The notes: generated by a model from the letters alone, not told the origin. Positions 1 to 8,184 are shown, counted from the stretch's first letter. The stretch is 28,626 bases of DNA from Elusimicrobiota bacterium (GCA_023398295.1 JAEWSL010000005.1:1-28626); one strand, 5' to 3'. A program made the numbers and translations.

Positions 1-127
1 GGTCAAAGCCGCGCGCCGCTTAAACAAGATTATGATTGAGAAAGGTTTTTTTGAACCTTTCCCGCAAAAACTTTTTGACGAGGCCCTAAGGAAAACGCTT
101 AAAGAAATTAAATCCGCCAATTTTTGA
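1..127 (+). CDS. C-terminal end of an unidentified protein (5' truncated)
   Basis: An open frame runs in from the left edge (codons in phase with position 2) and ends at the TGA at 125-127. About 41 residues are visible, basic and probably helical, ending KSANF. I do not recognise the family. It lies 42 bp upstream of the fumarase alpha gene on the same strand, with no terminator hairpin between them, so it may belong to the same operon. The preceding part of the gene would be needed to name it. Confidence 0.55.
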   Translation, partial: VKAARRLNKIMIEKGFFEPFPQKLFDEALRKTLKEIKSANF

Positions 128-169
128 TTTATAAAATAAAAAAATCCGCAAAAAAGCTAAGCTGAAAAA

Positions 170-1009
170 ATGAGAGTTATAGAAGAAAACCAAATAATCC
201 GCGCCGTAAAAGAGATGTGCATAGAGGCCGCCCACAAACTGCCCGGCGATGTGCTTTGCGCGCTTAAAGCGGCGCAGGCAAAAGACGTCGGCCTTGCCAA
301 AAAGATTTTGGGCCTTACTCTTAAAAACGCGAAAATTGCAAAAGAAGAAAATTTGCCGCTCTGCCAGGACACGGGCATAGCCGTTTTTTTTATTGATGTC
401 GGCCGGGAAGTTTTTATAAAAGGCAATTTGGAGCGCGCCGTAAACATCGGCGTAAAACAAGGGTATAAAGAAGGTTATTTAAGAAAGTCCGTTGTAAGCG
501 ATTCTTTGTTTCTGCGCAAAAATACCAAAGATAACACTCCCGCCGTCTGCCATATAAATTTTTGCAAAGGAGATAAAATTAAAATAAATCTTCTGCTTAA
601 AGGCGGCGGCGCGGAAAATATGAGCGCGCTTAAATTTCTTTCCCCTTCGGCCGACGCGGGGGAAGTTGTCTCTTTTGTTCTTGAAACGGTAAAAAACGGC
701 GGCGCAAAGGCCTGCCCGCCGCTTGTAATAGGCGTCGGCGTCGGCGGCAATTTTGAAAAATGCGCGGAACTTGCAAAAAAAGCTTTGCTGCGCAAAATAG
801 GTTCTGAGCATAAAAACGAAAAATACGCCTCTTTGGAAAAAAACATTCTGGCGCGCGTAAATAAGCTGGGCATAGGTCCGCAGGGCTTCGGCGGCAAAAC
901 AACGGCTCTTGCCGTTTTTATTGAGCATTATCCGTGCCATTTTGCTTCTTTGCCGGTTGCTGTCAACATCGGTTGCCACTCAAACCGCCATATAACAAAA
1001 ATTTTATGA
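170..1009 (+). CDS. Class I fumarate hydratase, alpha subunit
   Basis: This is the N-terminal (alpha) half of an oxygen-sensitive [4Fe-4S] fumarase, which interconverts fumarate and malate in the cytoplasm. The 279 residues carry the family motifs CQDTG (Cys65), GGGAENMS (145-152), ACPP (Cys182) and NIGCHSNRH (Cys269). The three cysteines are the expected cluster ligands. The beta subunit follows with a 4-base ATGA overlap, so the two are translationally coupled, as in two-subunit fumarases and L-tartrate dehydratases. Sequence alone cannot fully separate fumarase from tartrate dehydratase. Fumarase is preferred because the other metabolic gene here is glycolytic and nothing suggests tartrate use. 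In a fermenter it would work in the reductive branch towards succinate, which is inference. Confidence 0.9.
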   Translation: MRVIEENQIIRAVKEMCIEAAHKLPGDVLCALKAAQAKDVGLAKKILGLTLKNAKIAKEENLPLCQDTGIAVFFIDVGREVFIKGNLERAVNIGVKQGYKEGYLRKSVVSDSLFLRKNTKDNTPAVCHINFCKGDKIKINLLLKGGGAENMSALKFLSPSADAGEVVSFVLETVKNGGAKACPPLVIGVGVGGNFEKCAELAKKALLRKIGSEHKNEKYASLEKNILARVNKLGIGPQGFGGKTTALAVFIEHYPCHFASLPVAVNIGCHSNRHITKIL

Positions 1010-1518
1010 TAAAGCTAAATACGCCCTTAACAAAAAAAGATATCCGCGCTCTTAAAGCAGGGCGGGAAGTTTTGCTCAGCGGGATTTTATTTGCCTTCCG
1101 CGATAAGGCGCATAAGACGCTTTGCTCGCTGGAACAAATGCCGCTTGACCTTAAAGGGCAGATTCTCTATTACATGGGCCCTACGCCGACGAGGCCCGGT
1201 AAAATTTGCGGCAGCTGCGGGCCTACTACGAGCGCGCGTATGGATAAATATTGCGGGAATATTATTAAAAAAACGGGTATAATTGGTATTATAGGAAAAG
1301 GCCCGCGCTGCCAAGAGGCCAATGGGCATATGCGCGGCAAAGTTGTGTATTTTGCGGCTTTTGGCGGACTGGGCGCTTTAAGCGCAAAATGCGTTACGTC
1401 CCTGCGCGCGGTCTGTTTTAAGGACTACGGCGCGGAAGCGGTTTTTAAGCTGAGGGTTAAAGATATGCCGCTTATCGTCGCTCAAGATTTTGACGGCAAT
1501 AATATTTACGGAGATTAG
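1006..1518 (+). CDS. Class I fumarate hydratase, beta subunit
   Basis: This 170-residue protein is the C-terminal (beta) half of a class I fumarase or tartrate dehydratase. The signature GPTPTRPGKICGSCGPTTSA lies near residues 64-83 and is followed by RMD. A glycine-rich GIIGKGPR segment and a C-terminal FDGNNIYGD complete the family pattern. The start is the ATG at 1006, which overlaps the alpha-subunit stop. The frame is open further upstream (to 934), but that would place it deep inside the alpha gene, and the 1006 start matches the normal family N-terminus (LNTPLTKKDI). The two subunits together form the holoenzyme, with substrate contacts from both. Confidence 0.9.
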   Translation: MIKLNTPLTKKDIRALKAGREVLLSGILFAFRDKAHKTLCSLEQMPLDLKGQILYYMGPTPTRPGKICGSCGPTTSARMDKYCGNIIKKTGIIGIIGKGPRCQEANGHMRGKVVYFAAFGGLGALSAKCVTSLRAVCFKDYGAEAVFKLRVKDMPLIVAQDFDGNNIYGD

Positions 1519-1521
1519 AAT

Positions 1522-2217
1522 ATGAAAAAACTTTTGCTTCTGTTTTACGCTTCGGCGTTTGTTTTATTGTGCGGCGGCTGCCAGTCTTTAGATAAAGCCG
1601 AGCAGGAAAGGCGCGATAAAGAAGGTACTATTACCGTTGAAGTAGACGAAACTATCCCCGGGGAGCCTGTGGAAGGCCTCATACAGGTAACCAAATATAA
1701 TCTTGAGCCTCTGCCCGAGGGGCCTGCGCCAAACGCTCCGTATCAGCGCTCCCAAAAACTTGCTTACGAGCGCAATTTAAGTCATGCTAATTTTGCTCCC
1801 TTTTTATATGACGGCAAATTTTACGCCTATTACAGCATAGCAAGAAGGGTAAAAGGCCCCGACGAAGACGGCTATTATGTAATGGAATTCAAAAACGGGC
1901 CCAAGAAAGGCGAGCAGGTAAAAACCAAAGATGTGCTTATTAAAACCCGTCCCGCTTATCCGGAAGAGCTTAAGAAAGGGCTGGTGGTGCTTGTAAACCA
2001 TTGGGATCCTCTTAAAGAAAACGACGATAATAAAGTTGATATGTGGCGCAAAGGCGTAGTCTATAATACCGACGAACTTGCAAACAAAGGCAGGGTTATG
2101 GTGGAGTTTCCTTACGACAAGAACGACTTTCTTTCAACCAAAGAGGTTTACAGAGCCTCAAATCTGCGCGTCATAATGGAGCCTGCTCAAAAAGACATCA
2201 GAACATTTTTGGACTAA
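1522..2217 (+). CDS. Putative outer-membrane lipoprotein of unknown function
   Basis: The protein has 231 residues. The N-terminus MKKLLLLFYASAFVLLCGGC is a short lipoprotein-type signal with Cys20 as the probable lipidation site. The -3 position is Cys rather than the usual Ala or Ser, so the lipobox is not perfect. The mature part is hydrophilic and rich in Lys, Glu, Asp and Tyr, with no domain I can name. It starts 3 bp after the fumarase beta stop and is followed 9 bp later by a small barrel-like protein. The pair may act together at the outer membrane, which is inference from adjacency only. Confidence 0.75.
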   Translation: MKKLLLLFYASAFVLLCGGCQSLDKAEQERRDKEGTITVEVDETIPGEPVEGLIQVTKYNLEPLPEGPAPNAPYQRSQKLAYERNLSHANFAPFLYDGKFYAYYSIARRVKGPDEDGYYVMEFKNGPKKGEQVKTKDVLIKTRPAYPEELKKGLVVLVNHWDPLKENDDNKVDMWRKGVVYNTDELANKGRVMVEFPYDKNDFLSTKEVYRASNLRVIMEPAQKDIRTFLD

Positions 2218-2226
2218 GGGGCAAAG

Positions 2227-2928
2227 ATGAGAATTAAAAAAACTTTAATAAGCCTTGCGCTGTGCTGTTTTATCGCGCCGCAGGCTTATTGCGCGACAAG
2301 CGACAGCTCTCTGATTGACATTCCCACCGCGGAAGTTATGCCTTTGCATAGCCTTGGCGTGCAGGCAAGGGCTTTTAACGAAGGCGGCGTCTTAAGCTAT
2401 TTTGATTTTTCAGTTCTAAACCGCTTTACCATAGGCGCTTCTTTTACCTTTGAGCATCTTATAGGCACAAACGATCAAAGCATAAAAATGCTTATCCCCG
2501 CTTTGCAGCTGAAATTCCGTTTTTACGACGGGGGGGAATATGTGCCTGCCCTTGCCGTAGGTTTTGACAACCAGGGTTACTGGTACGATCACGATAAGGA
2601 CGAGTACCTTCAGGAAGCCCGCGGCGTTTATCTTGCCGCCAGCAAGGAATTATTTACAAGTGGTCTTTTGTTTAACCCGGGAATTAATGTTTCGGTAGAC
2701 GGGTTCGGCTTTAATAAATTTGCCGGCTTTATGGGCGTTTCTTATACGATAGAGGACACCGCGGGCCTTATGTTTGAGTGGGATTCCATACGCGGCTTTG
2801 ACCATTCCCGCCTTAACGCCGGCGTGCGCGTTTATATAACCGATTTTTTTGCTATGGACTTTGCTTTGAGGGACTTCAATCATAAGACCGAGCGCGTTGC
2901 GCAAGTAAAGTACGTATGCAATTTATAG
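2227..2928 (+). CDS. Putative exported outer-membrane beta-barrel protein (YjbH-like N-terminus)
   Basis: The 233 residues start with a signal peptide (to about residue 22, ending QAYCA). The mature N-terminus SSLIDIPTAEVMP resembles the S-x-L-I-D-I-P-T-A start seen in YjbH-type and related outer-membrane proteins. The rest alternates hydrophobic and polar residues with many aromatics and glycines, as expected for amphipathic strands; the C-terminal segment is VAQVKYVCNL. A G7 run (2530-2536) lies in the coding region. It is 9 bp from the upstream lipoprotein gene and 12 bp from the PFK gene. Function is unknown, and the barrel assignment rests on residue pattern, not homology. Confidence 0.65.
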   Translation: MRIKKTLISLALCCFIAPQAYCATSDSSLIDIPTAEVMPLHSLGVQARAFNEGGVLSYFDFSVLNRFTIGASFTFEHLIGTNDQSIKMLIPALQLKFRFYDGGEYVPALAVGFDNQGYWYDHDKDEYLQEARGVYLAASKELFTSGLLFNPGINVSVDGFGFNKFAGFMGVSYTIEDTAGLMFEWDSIRGFDHSRLNAGVRVYITDFFAMDFALRDFNHKTERVAQVKYVCNL

Positions 2929-2940
2929 GAGAGCGATAAT

Positions 2941-3975
2941 ATGGACAAGAAAAAAATAGGCATACTTACGGGCGGGGGCGATTGCCCCGGCCTTAACCCT
3001 GCGATAAGAGGCGTCGTCTACGCCGCAGAAAAGCTGGGCTATCAATGCATAGGTTTTTTGGAAGGATGGAAAGGCATCATTGAAAATAATACCACCCCCT
3101 TAAATACCGGCATAGTAAAAGATATCATAGGCCAGGGCGGCACTTATTTAGGCTCATCGCGCACCAATCCCTACAAGAGGGAAGGCGGCGTTGAAGCCGT
3201 GCTTAAAACATTCAAAGATAATAATTTATACGCCCTTGTCGCCTTGGGCGGGGAAGATACTTTGGGAGTCGCCTCCAAACTTTACGAAGATTTCAAATTA
3301 AACGTAGTCGGCGTGCCCAAGACTATGGATAATGACTTGAGCAAAACCGATTACACCTTCGGCTTTGACAGCGCGGCCACCCTTTCCATGGAAGCCCTTG
3401 AGCGTTTGAGAGATACCGCCAAAAGCCACAGGCGCGCTATTGTTCTTGAAGTTATGGGCCGTCATGCTGGCTGGGTTTCGCTCTATACTTCCATTGCCGC
3501 CGCGGCCGATTATTTTTGCATACCCGAGAAAAAGGTTGACGTTGACGATATGGTGGCAAAAGTAAAAGAAGCCTATGCAAAGCGCAAATATGCCCTTGTG
3601 GTAACAAGCGAGGCTGTTGATTTGCCTACCACCACGCAAGGCGCGGTGCAGGCAAAGGACGATTTTGGGCATATCCTTCTTAAAGACAGGGACTGCGGCG
3701 CAAAACTTGCCGAGATTATTGAACAAAAAACCGGCATTGAAACAAGACACGCCGTCATAGGCCATATGCAGCGCGGCGGAGCGCCCACTTTGTTTGACAG
3801 GATTTTAGGCACGCGTGTGGGCGTTGGCGCGGCGCAATTTGTCCACGAAGGCAAATTCGGCGTTATGGCCGCCGTCAGCGGCAACGAGATTAAGCCCGTT
3901 GCCCTTAAGGAAGCTACAGGCACGCTTAAAGTTGTAAACGAGTATTGGTATAATTTGGGCGAAACCCTTATTTAG
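2941..3975 (+). CDS. Pyrophosphate-type 6-phosphofructokinase
   Basis: The 344-residue PfkA-family enzyme phosphorylates fructose 6-phosphate. Conserved elements are ILTGGGDCPGLN (8-19), GGEDT (103-107), PKTMDND (126-132), MGRHAGW (172-178) and HMQRGG. Two positions decide the phosphate donor: ATP enzymes have Gly at both E. coli positions 104 and 124, whereas PPi enzymes have Asp and Lys. Here they are Asp106 and Lys127, so PPi use (a reversible reaction) is predicted. The length is that of the short bacterial PPi or actinobacterial-type group rather than of the long PPi enzymes. GAGAG(CG)ATA precedes the ATG at 2941, giving a reasonable ribosome site. A strong hairpin follows the gene. Confidence 0.9.
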   Translation: MDKKKIGILTGGGDCPGLNPAIRGVVYAAEKLGYQCIGFLEGWKGIIENNTTPLNTGIVKDIIGQGGTYLGSSRTNPYKREGGVEAVLKTFKDNNLYALVALGGEDTLGVASKLYEDFKLNVVGVPKTMDNDLSKTDYTFGFDSAATLSMEALERLRDTAKSHRRAIVLEVMGRHAGWVSLYTSIAAAADYFCIPEKKVDVDDMVAKVKEAYAKRKYALVVTSEAVDLPTTTQGAVQAKDDFGHILLKDRDCGAKLAEIIEQKTGIETRHAVIGHMQRGGAPTLFDRILGTRVGVGAAQFVHEGKFGVMAAVSGNEIKPVALKEATGTLKVVNEYWYNLGETLI

Positions 3976-3985
3976 CGTTAAAAAA

Positions 3986-4015
3986 CGTTCCCGCCGCCAA
4001 AAGGCGGCGGGAGCG
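3986..4015. terminator. Strong 13-bp hairpin between pfk and the HAMP gene
   Basis: Positions 3986-3998 pair with 4003-4015 around an AAAA loop, with one G-U pair. On the + strand no T-run follows, so it is not a standard intrinsic terminator for pfk. On the - strand the stem is followed by TTTTT (3985-3981), the classical form, although no gene reads that way here. It may stabilise the 3' end of the pfk message or stop antisense transcription. Confidence 0.6.
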
Positions 4016-4023
4016 CGGAACTT

Positions 4024-4527
4024 ATGGAACAAAAAAAATATCAGAGAAAAACTATTTTCGTAAAACCGGCGATGCAATTTAGGTTTATTGCTTTTATAAT
4101 GCTTGCGGTTTTGTTCGGCATGGCTTTAATTTCTTACGAATTTATAAGCCTGCTGGGCGATATTTTTGCAAAACACCCCGCCCTGCTTGAGGTTTTTTAT
4201 CAGGAAGGCTCGGCCCTGTTTGCCGATTTTATTATTAAGATAAGCATATGTTTTGTGCTGCTGGCTTTGCTTGCCGCCGTAATATCCCACAAGATAGCGG
4301 GGCCCGTATATCGGGCCGAAGTTTGCTGCCGCCGCGTTTCAAAAGGCGATTTAAGGGTGCGCATGCATCTTAGAGATAAAGACGCTTTTAAGAATCTTGA
4401 AACGGAATTTAACGCAATGATGGACTCTTTGGAAAATAAATACGGCAAGCAGTCTGCGCCGCAAAATAAAGAGGACATTGCGACCGAAAATCAACCTGAC
4501 GCCGAAATAAAAGAGGGGGACAAATGA
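4024..4527 (+). CDS. Membrane protein with a HAMP domain and no output domain
   Basis: The 167-residue protein has a basic N-terminus, a first membrane segment at about 20-42, a short external loop, a second membrane segment at about 67-88, and then a HAMP-like linker at about 89-140 (starting HKIAGPVYR, with KGDLRVRMHLRDKDAF and FNAMMDSLENK). The tail is charged and probably disordered. HAMP domains normally pass a signal from the membrane to a kinase, cyclase or chemoreceptor module; none follows here. The stop overlaps the start of the TolC-like gene by ATGA, so translation is coupled. A role as a stand-alone regulator or scaffold for the export cluster is possible but unproven. Confidence 0.75.
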   Translation: MEQKKYQRKTIFVKPAMQFRFIAFIMLAVLFGMALISYEFISLLGDIFAKHPALLEVFYQEGSALFADFIIKISICFVLLALLAAVISHKIAGPVYRAEVCCRRVSKGDLRVRMHLRDKDAFKNLETEFNAMMDSLENKYGKQSAPQNKEDIATENQPDAEIKEGDK

Positions 4528-5828
4528 AAAAGTTTTTTATATTTTTTGGCTTTGCCTGCTTTATTTTTTGCGCGGTTTTTGCCGCCGCGCAGCAGTACAG
4601 AATTAAATATTCTTCGGACGATAAAGATCCCCTTTCCCTTGAAAACGCCATAAGGCTTGCTTTGGAAAACGATTATAACCTGCTTTTGACCGAGCAGGAC
4701 GTCGCCATCTCCGAGCAGCGCTTAAAAGAGTCAAAACTTTTATACCTCCCGCAGATAAGCCTTAACGCCGGCGCAACGGCCTATAATCTTGATTATCCCA
4801 CCGTCCTGCCCGAAAGTATGGGCCTGCGCTTTCTTTATCCCGAGGACGACCATAAAAAGCAGGATTTATTTATGGGCGTCGGCGTTTTGGCCACGCAGTA
4901 TTTATATACCGGCGGCAGAACTTCAAGCACGGTCAGCCTTGCGCAGGCCGCCCTTAAAGAAAGCATGAGCCGCTATGAAGCGGTAAAATACTCCATAATC
5001 TATCAAGTCAAGCAGGGCTTTTTTGAGTATCTTTTTTTGCAGCGCAAACAGGCTTTAAGCAAAGAAGTGCTTGAGAAAGCAAAAAAATTATCTTCCTCAA
5101 AACAGGCGAAAAATTGGGAAAAGATTTTAATGCGCTCCGAACTTTCGTCCATAGAAAGCGAAAATAACCAGATAGAGCAGGACCTTAAGTCCGCCCACTT
5201 AAAACTTCTCAACACCTTAAATAAAGAGCTTAACAGCAAAATTACCATAGCCGGCGATTTTGATTATAAACCCGTTGAAGTGGACTTAAGAAAAGTAACG
5301 CTGTGGGCTATGGAATTTCGTCCGGAACTTAAAAGCGCTTTGTATAAACTGGAAATGGATAATATAGCCGTAAAGCTTTCTCTTGCAAAAAGATATCCAG
5401 ACGTTATTTTGGGCGCGGGCTACGACCGCCTAGGCACCAATGATTTAAGAGATGAAAATATGCAGCTTACTTTGGCCTTAAAGCTGCCTTTGGGCTACGA
5501 TTACGCCACCCAGCTTAAACAAAAGCGGGCCGAGCAGCGCCAAACCGTCCTAAAACGCAACGCCATAGAAGATTCCATACGCGTGCAGGTAACTTCGGCC
5601 TACGATAATTTGATGTTCTGGCAGAAAGAAACGCCTTCCCGTCTTGAAAACTGGGACCAGCTTAACAGGGAAATGGCCGGCCTTGATTTAGCGCAGCTCT
5701 CGCGCGAAGAAGGCCTTAAAGTTTTGCAATCTTATTACAAAGCGGGGGTAGGATATTTAGACGGCGTTAAACAGCATATGCTTGCCATAGCGGAACTTGA
5801 ACTTGCGGTAGGCCAGGATCTGCGCTGA
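4524..5828 (+). CDS. TolC-family outer-membrane efflux protein
   Basis: The protein has 434 residues with a signal peptide (to about residue 22, FAAAQ). It then shows the outer-membrane efflux pattern: LSLENAIRLALENDYNLLLTEQ near 38-59, LKESKLLYLPQISL, and two long coiled-coil helical halves each broken by strand segments (LFMGVGVLATQYLYTGG and LTLALKLPLGYD). TolC proteins form trimeric outer-membrane channels that pair with an inner-membrane pump and an adaptor. Neither pump nor adaptor is encoded nearby; the neighbours are a HAMP protein, an exported patatin and a TPR protein. The partner may be elsewhere, or the channel may serve this cluster. Confidence 0.85.
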   Translation: MKKFFIFFGFACFIFCAVFAAAQQYRIKYSSDDKDPLSLENAIRLALENDYNLLLTEQDVAISEQRLKESKLLYLPQISLNAGATAYNLDYPTVLPESMGLRFLYPEDDHKKQDLFMGVGVLATQYLYTGGRTSSTVSLAQAALKESMSRYEAVKYSIIYQVKQGFFEYLFLQRKQALSKEVLEKAKKLSSSKQAKNWEKILMRSELSSIESENNQIEQDLKSAHLKLLNTLNKELNSKITIAGDFDYKPVEVDLRKVTLWAMEFRPELKSALYKLEMDNIAVKLSLAKRYPDVILGAGYDRLGTNDLRDENMQLTLALKLPLGYDYATQLKQKRAEQRQTVLKRNAIEDSIRVQVTSAYDNLMFWQKETPSRLENWDQLNREMAGLDLAQLSREEGLKVLQSYYKAGVGYLDGVKQHMLAIAELELAVGQDLR

Positions 5829-5845
5829 AATATCCTTAAGACTTG

Positions 5846-6832
5846 ATGACTATAAAAACATTCCTGAAAAAAGCGTTTGTCTGCGCGGGTTTTTTTATTT
5901 TCGCGCAGACTCTTTTCGCCCAGGCCGCCGCCGGCTCGGGCGGGCTTAACGCCAAACAGGAAGACGATGTTTTGCGCCAGTATCTTTGGAACAAGTTTAT
6001 AAATCTGCCTAAAGACAAACGCCCCAAAATCGGACTCACTTTATCTGCCGGCGGCATACGCGGTCTTTCGCATATCGGCACTATGGAAGTTTTGCGCGCA
6101 AGCGGCCTGCCCGTTGATTATATGTCGGGCACCTCCATGGGCTGCATAGTGGGGGCGCTTTATACCTCCGGCGTATCTTCGCAGAGGATGTGGGAACTCG
6201 CCAAAGATCCAAAATTTTCCTACGTATCAAAAGATTTAACGGTCATAGGTTTTCTTAAGTATCTTTTGGGCAATAAATTATTTTCGGCCGACAGGTTTGA
6301 ACAATTTATTTCAGAAGAAATAGGCGGCGTCAATTACGAAGATTTGCCTATTCCTTTCGGCTGCGTGTCGGCCGATATCAAAACGGGGGAGAAGATTGTT
6401 TTTGACAGCGGCCCCGTCGCCCTCGGCGTGCACGCAAGCATGAACCTGCCCGGCATATTTGCGCCCGTTGAGTACCGCCAGAGATTTCTTGTAGACGGCG
6501 GCGTTGTGGACTATATCCCCATAGATTTGGTTAAAGAAGACGGCGCGCAGTGGGTTTTAGCCATATTTGCTTTGCCCGATTATTCCAAAACAACGCCGAG
6601 CACTATTTTGGGATATCTTGTGAGAACGGGCGATTTGCGCGGCGCGGTTTTAATGGAAAATTCCGAAAAGACGGCAAATTATGTCTTAGCCTCGCGCGTG
6701 GGGGATATTAATTTTATTGATCCCTCCCAATCTTTGCGCGCCGCTGAAATAGGGGCAAAAGAAGCTTACGCCGCCTTAGACGATATGAAAGAAAATTTAT
6801 TGTTGTTTAGCACAAAATATGTTTATGAATAA
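5846..6832 (+). CDS. Exported patatin-like phospholipase
   Basis: The 328-residue protein has an N-terminal signal peptide (about 1-26, ending TLFAQA) and a patatin domain. The motifs are the oxyanion-hole GGIRG (69-73), the nucleophile elbow GTSMG (Ser97) and DGG (Asp217), which form the Ser-Asp dyad of patatin lipases. It should hydrolyse acyl esters, probably phospholipids, in the periplasm or at the outer membrane. A TTG (5843) directly precedes the ATG at 5846; the ATG is chosen. The ribosome site is weak. The gene lies 17 bp after the TolC-like gene and abuts the TPR gene, so they probably form one operon. Confidence 0.85.
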   Translation: MTIKTFLKKAFVCAGFFIFAQTLFAQAAAGSGGLNAKQEDDVLRQYLWNKFINLPKDKRPKIGLTLSAGGIRGLSHIGTMEVLRASGLPVDYMSGTSMGCIVGALYTSGVSSQRMWELAKDPKFSYVSKDLTVIGFLKYLLGNKLFSADRFEQFISEEIGGVNYEDLPIPFGCVSADIKTGEKIVFDSGPVALGVHASMNLPGIFAPVEYRQRFLVDGGVVDYIPIDLVKEDGAQWVLAIFALPDYSKTTPSTILGYLVRTGDLRGAVLMENSEKTANYVLASRVGDINFIDPSQSLRAAEIGAKEAYAALDDMKENLLLFSTKYVYE

Positions 6833-7787
6833 AAAAACGTTTTCTTTATTTTTAGCTTTTGCCGCGCTTTTTATTTTTACGACGCGGGCTTCGGCCATTT
6901 TCGGTCTTAAGACTCGCGCCGTGCAAAAGCAAATGATAGCCGACGCCGAGACAAGTTTTAAGCAGGGCAATTATCAGAAGAGCGAAGATATACTTAAAGA
7001 ATTTCTTTTAAGGAACGCGCCCAAACGCCGCATAAAAAAAGCCTACCTGCTTTTGGGGCAGGTTTACCACGCTACAAAGGAATATAATAAGGAACTTTTG
7101 ACCTATCGCGAAGCGGTGGAGTTTTTCCCCAAAGACATATCCCTTAATTTAGCCATGGCCGACATTTATTATTTAAGCGGACTCTACGACCGCGCTTCTG
7201 AAGTTTATCAAACCGTCCTTAAACTTGACGCTGAAAACATACAGGCCAAACTGGGCCTTGCGCGCGTCTATATGCAGCAGGGTTTTTTTGAGCGCGCGGC
7301 ACAATATTTTAAGGACTATACCGATGTCCAAAAAGATGCTTCCTATCAAGTCTACTACGATTACGCTTTATCCCAGTTTAAGGCAAATAAGTTAAACGAG
7401 GCTCTCGGCCTTGCTTACCGCGCCTATGAAATGGATAATAATCCGCAGGCTATGTTTTTAATAGCCCAGATTTATCAGGCCGAGCTGGACGAGAACGAAG
7501 CCCTGCGCGCCGTAACGCTTGCCTGCCAGGCCCGCCCCGATAACGACGAGTATTTGCTTACGCGCGCTCTTTGGCTTGCCGGAAGCAGACAAAGCGCAAA
7601 GGAAGGCTTTGCCGTTGCGGAAAAATATCTTGCCGCCCGCCCTCAGGATAAGCTGGCCCTGTTTATTTGTTATACGGCCTGCCGCACGTCGGGTAAAGAG
7701 AAAGAAGGGAGGGAGTTTTTGAAGAAGATTGTTATGCAGGACGGCAATGGGTTTATAGATAAGTTAGCGGGCAAGCTTCTCAAATAA
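6825..7787 (+). CDS. Exported tetratricopeptide-repeat protein
   Basis: About 320 residues with a signal peptide (MNKKTFSLF..., cleavage after RASA). The rest is a series of roughly six or seven TPR-like helical hairpins, for example AKLGLARVYMQQGFFERAAQ and LNLAMADIYYLSGLYDRASE. TPR solenoids bind other proteins. An in-frame ATG two codons earlier (6819) overlaps the patatin stop and could be used; neither start has a good ribosome site, which suggests translational coupling. The gene ends the envelope cluster that begins at 4024, and the palindromic element at 7803 follows 15 bp later. Confidence 0.8.
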   Translation: MNKKTFSLFLAFAALFIFTTRASAIFGLKTRAVQKQMIADAETSFKQGNYQKSEDILKEFLLRNAPKRRIKKAYLLLGQVYHATKEYNKELLTYREAVEFFPKDISLNLAMADIYYLSGLYDRASEVYQTVLKLDAENIQAKLGLARVYMQQGFFERAAQYFKDYTDVQKDASYQVYYDYALSQFKANKLNEALGLAYRAYEMDNNPQAMFLIAQIYQAELDENEALRAVTLACQARPDNDEYLLTRALWLAGSRQSAKEGFAVAEKYLAARPQDKLALFICYTACRTSGKEKEGREFLKKIVMQDGNGFIDKLAGKLLK

Positions 7788-7802
7788 CCATAACAACATT
7801 TA

Positions 7803-7836
7803 GTGTTAACGGCAGATATATCGGGCGCACAATTTT
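7803..7836 (+). repeat. Left terminal inverted repeat of the 382-bp element
   Basis: This 34-base arm matches the reverse complement of 8151-8184 except at T7821 (opposite T8166). Similarity continues loosely inward through the T-rich stretch to about 7844. It contains the palindrome GTTAAC at 7805-7810. Confidence 0.85.
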
Positions 7837-8150
7837 TCAATTTTGGTCAACTTTGCGTTTTTCTGTCCCTAGCGTATCGTTTGGGCTACGCCTCAAACTT
7901 CGCGATACGCGGCGGGACCAGTCCGCGTGGCAGAGGAATAAACAAGCTTCAAGAATCCACGCGGCCTTCAGGTCAAACGCAAATTTGCCTCAAACTTGAA
8001 AAACCGCGCAACTTACACAAATAAGCGTTTGACGGACGGCACGCGCGTCTTCGCCGCGCAAGCTAAAAGAACTGGAAAAGCGAAGCTTGGCATTTGCGTA
8101 AATTAGCCTATTTGCCAAGGATGCGCCCAAGCGCACAGCCAAAAAAATGG

Positions 8151-8184
8151 AAAATTGTGCGCCCGTTATATCTGCCGTTAACAC
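8151..8184 (-). repeat. Right terminal inverted repeat of the 382-bp element
   Basis: This is the inverted partner of 7803-7836 (33 of 34 bases). The flanks (CATTTA on the left, AATATT on the right) show no convincing target-site duplication. Confidence 0.85.

Larger units (their letters stand above)
7803..8184. mobile_element. 382-bp non-coding element with long terminal inverted repeats and internal hairpins
   Basis: The ends are near-perfect inverted repeats (33 of 34 bases), opening GTGTTAACGGCAGATATA on both strands. Between them are at least five shorter inverted repeats: 7872-7879/7903-7910, 7923-7930/7957-7964, 7972-7980/8025-8033, 8086-8092/8113-8119 and 8122-8126/8131-8135. GCCTCAAACTT is also repeated directly at 7890 and 7987. 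The short open frames inside (7803-8024 + and 7990-8205 -) come from the palindrome and do not look like proteins. The form is that of a MITE or other non-autonomous element, or a large folded RNA. No transposase and no clear target-site duplication was found. Together with the next 33 bp it fills the long gap between the TPR gene and the promoter at 8218. Confidence 0.7.

Noticed and set aside
475..979. Long open frames antisense to the fumarase alpha gene
   Set aside because: They shadow a well-conserved gene and have no recognisable motif or ribosome site.
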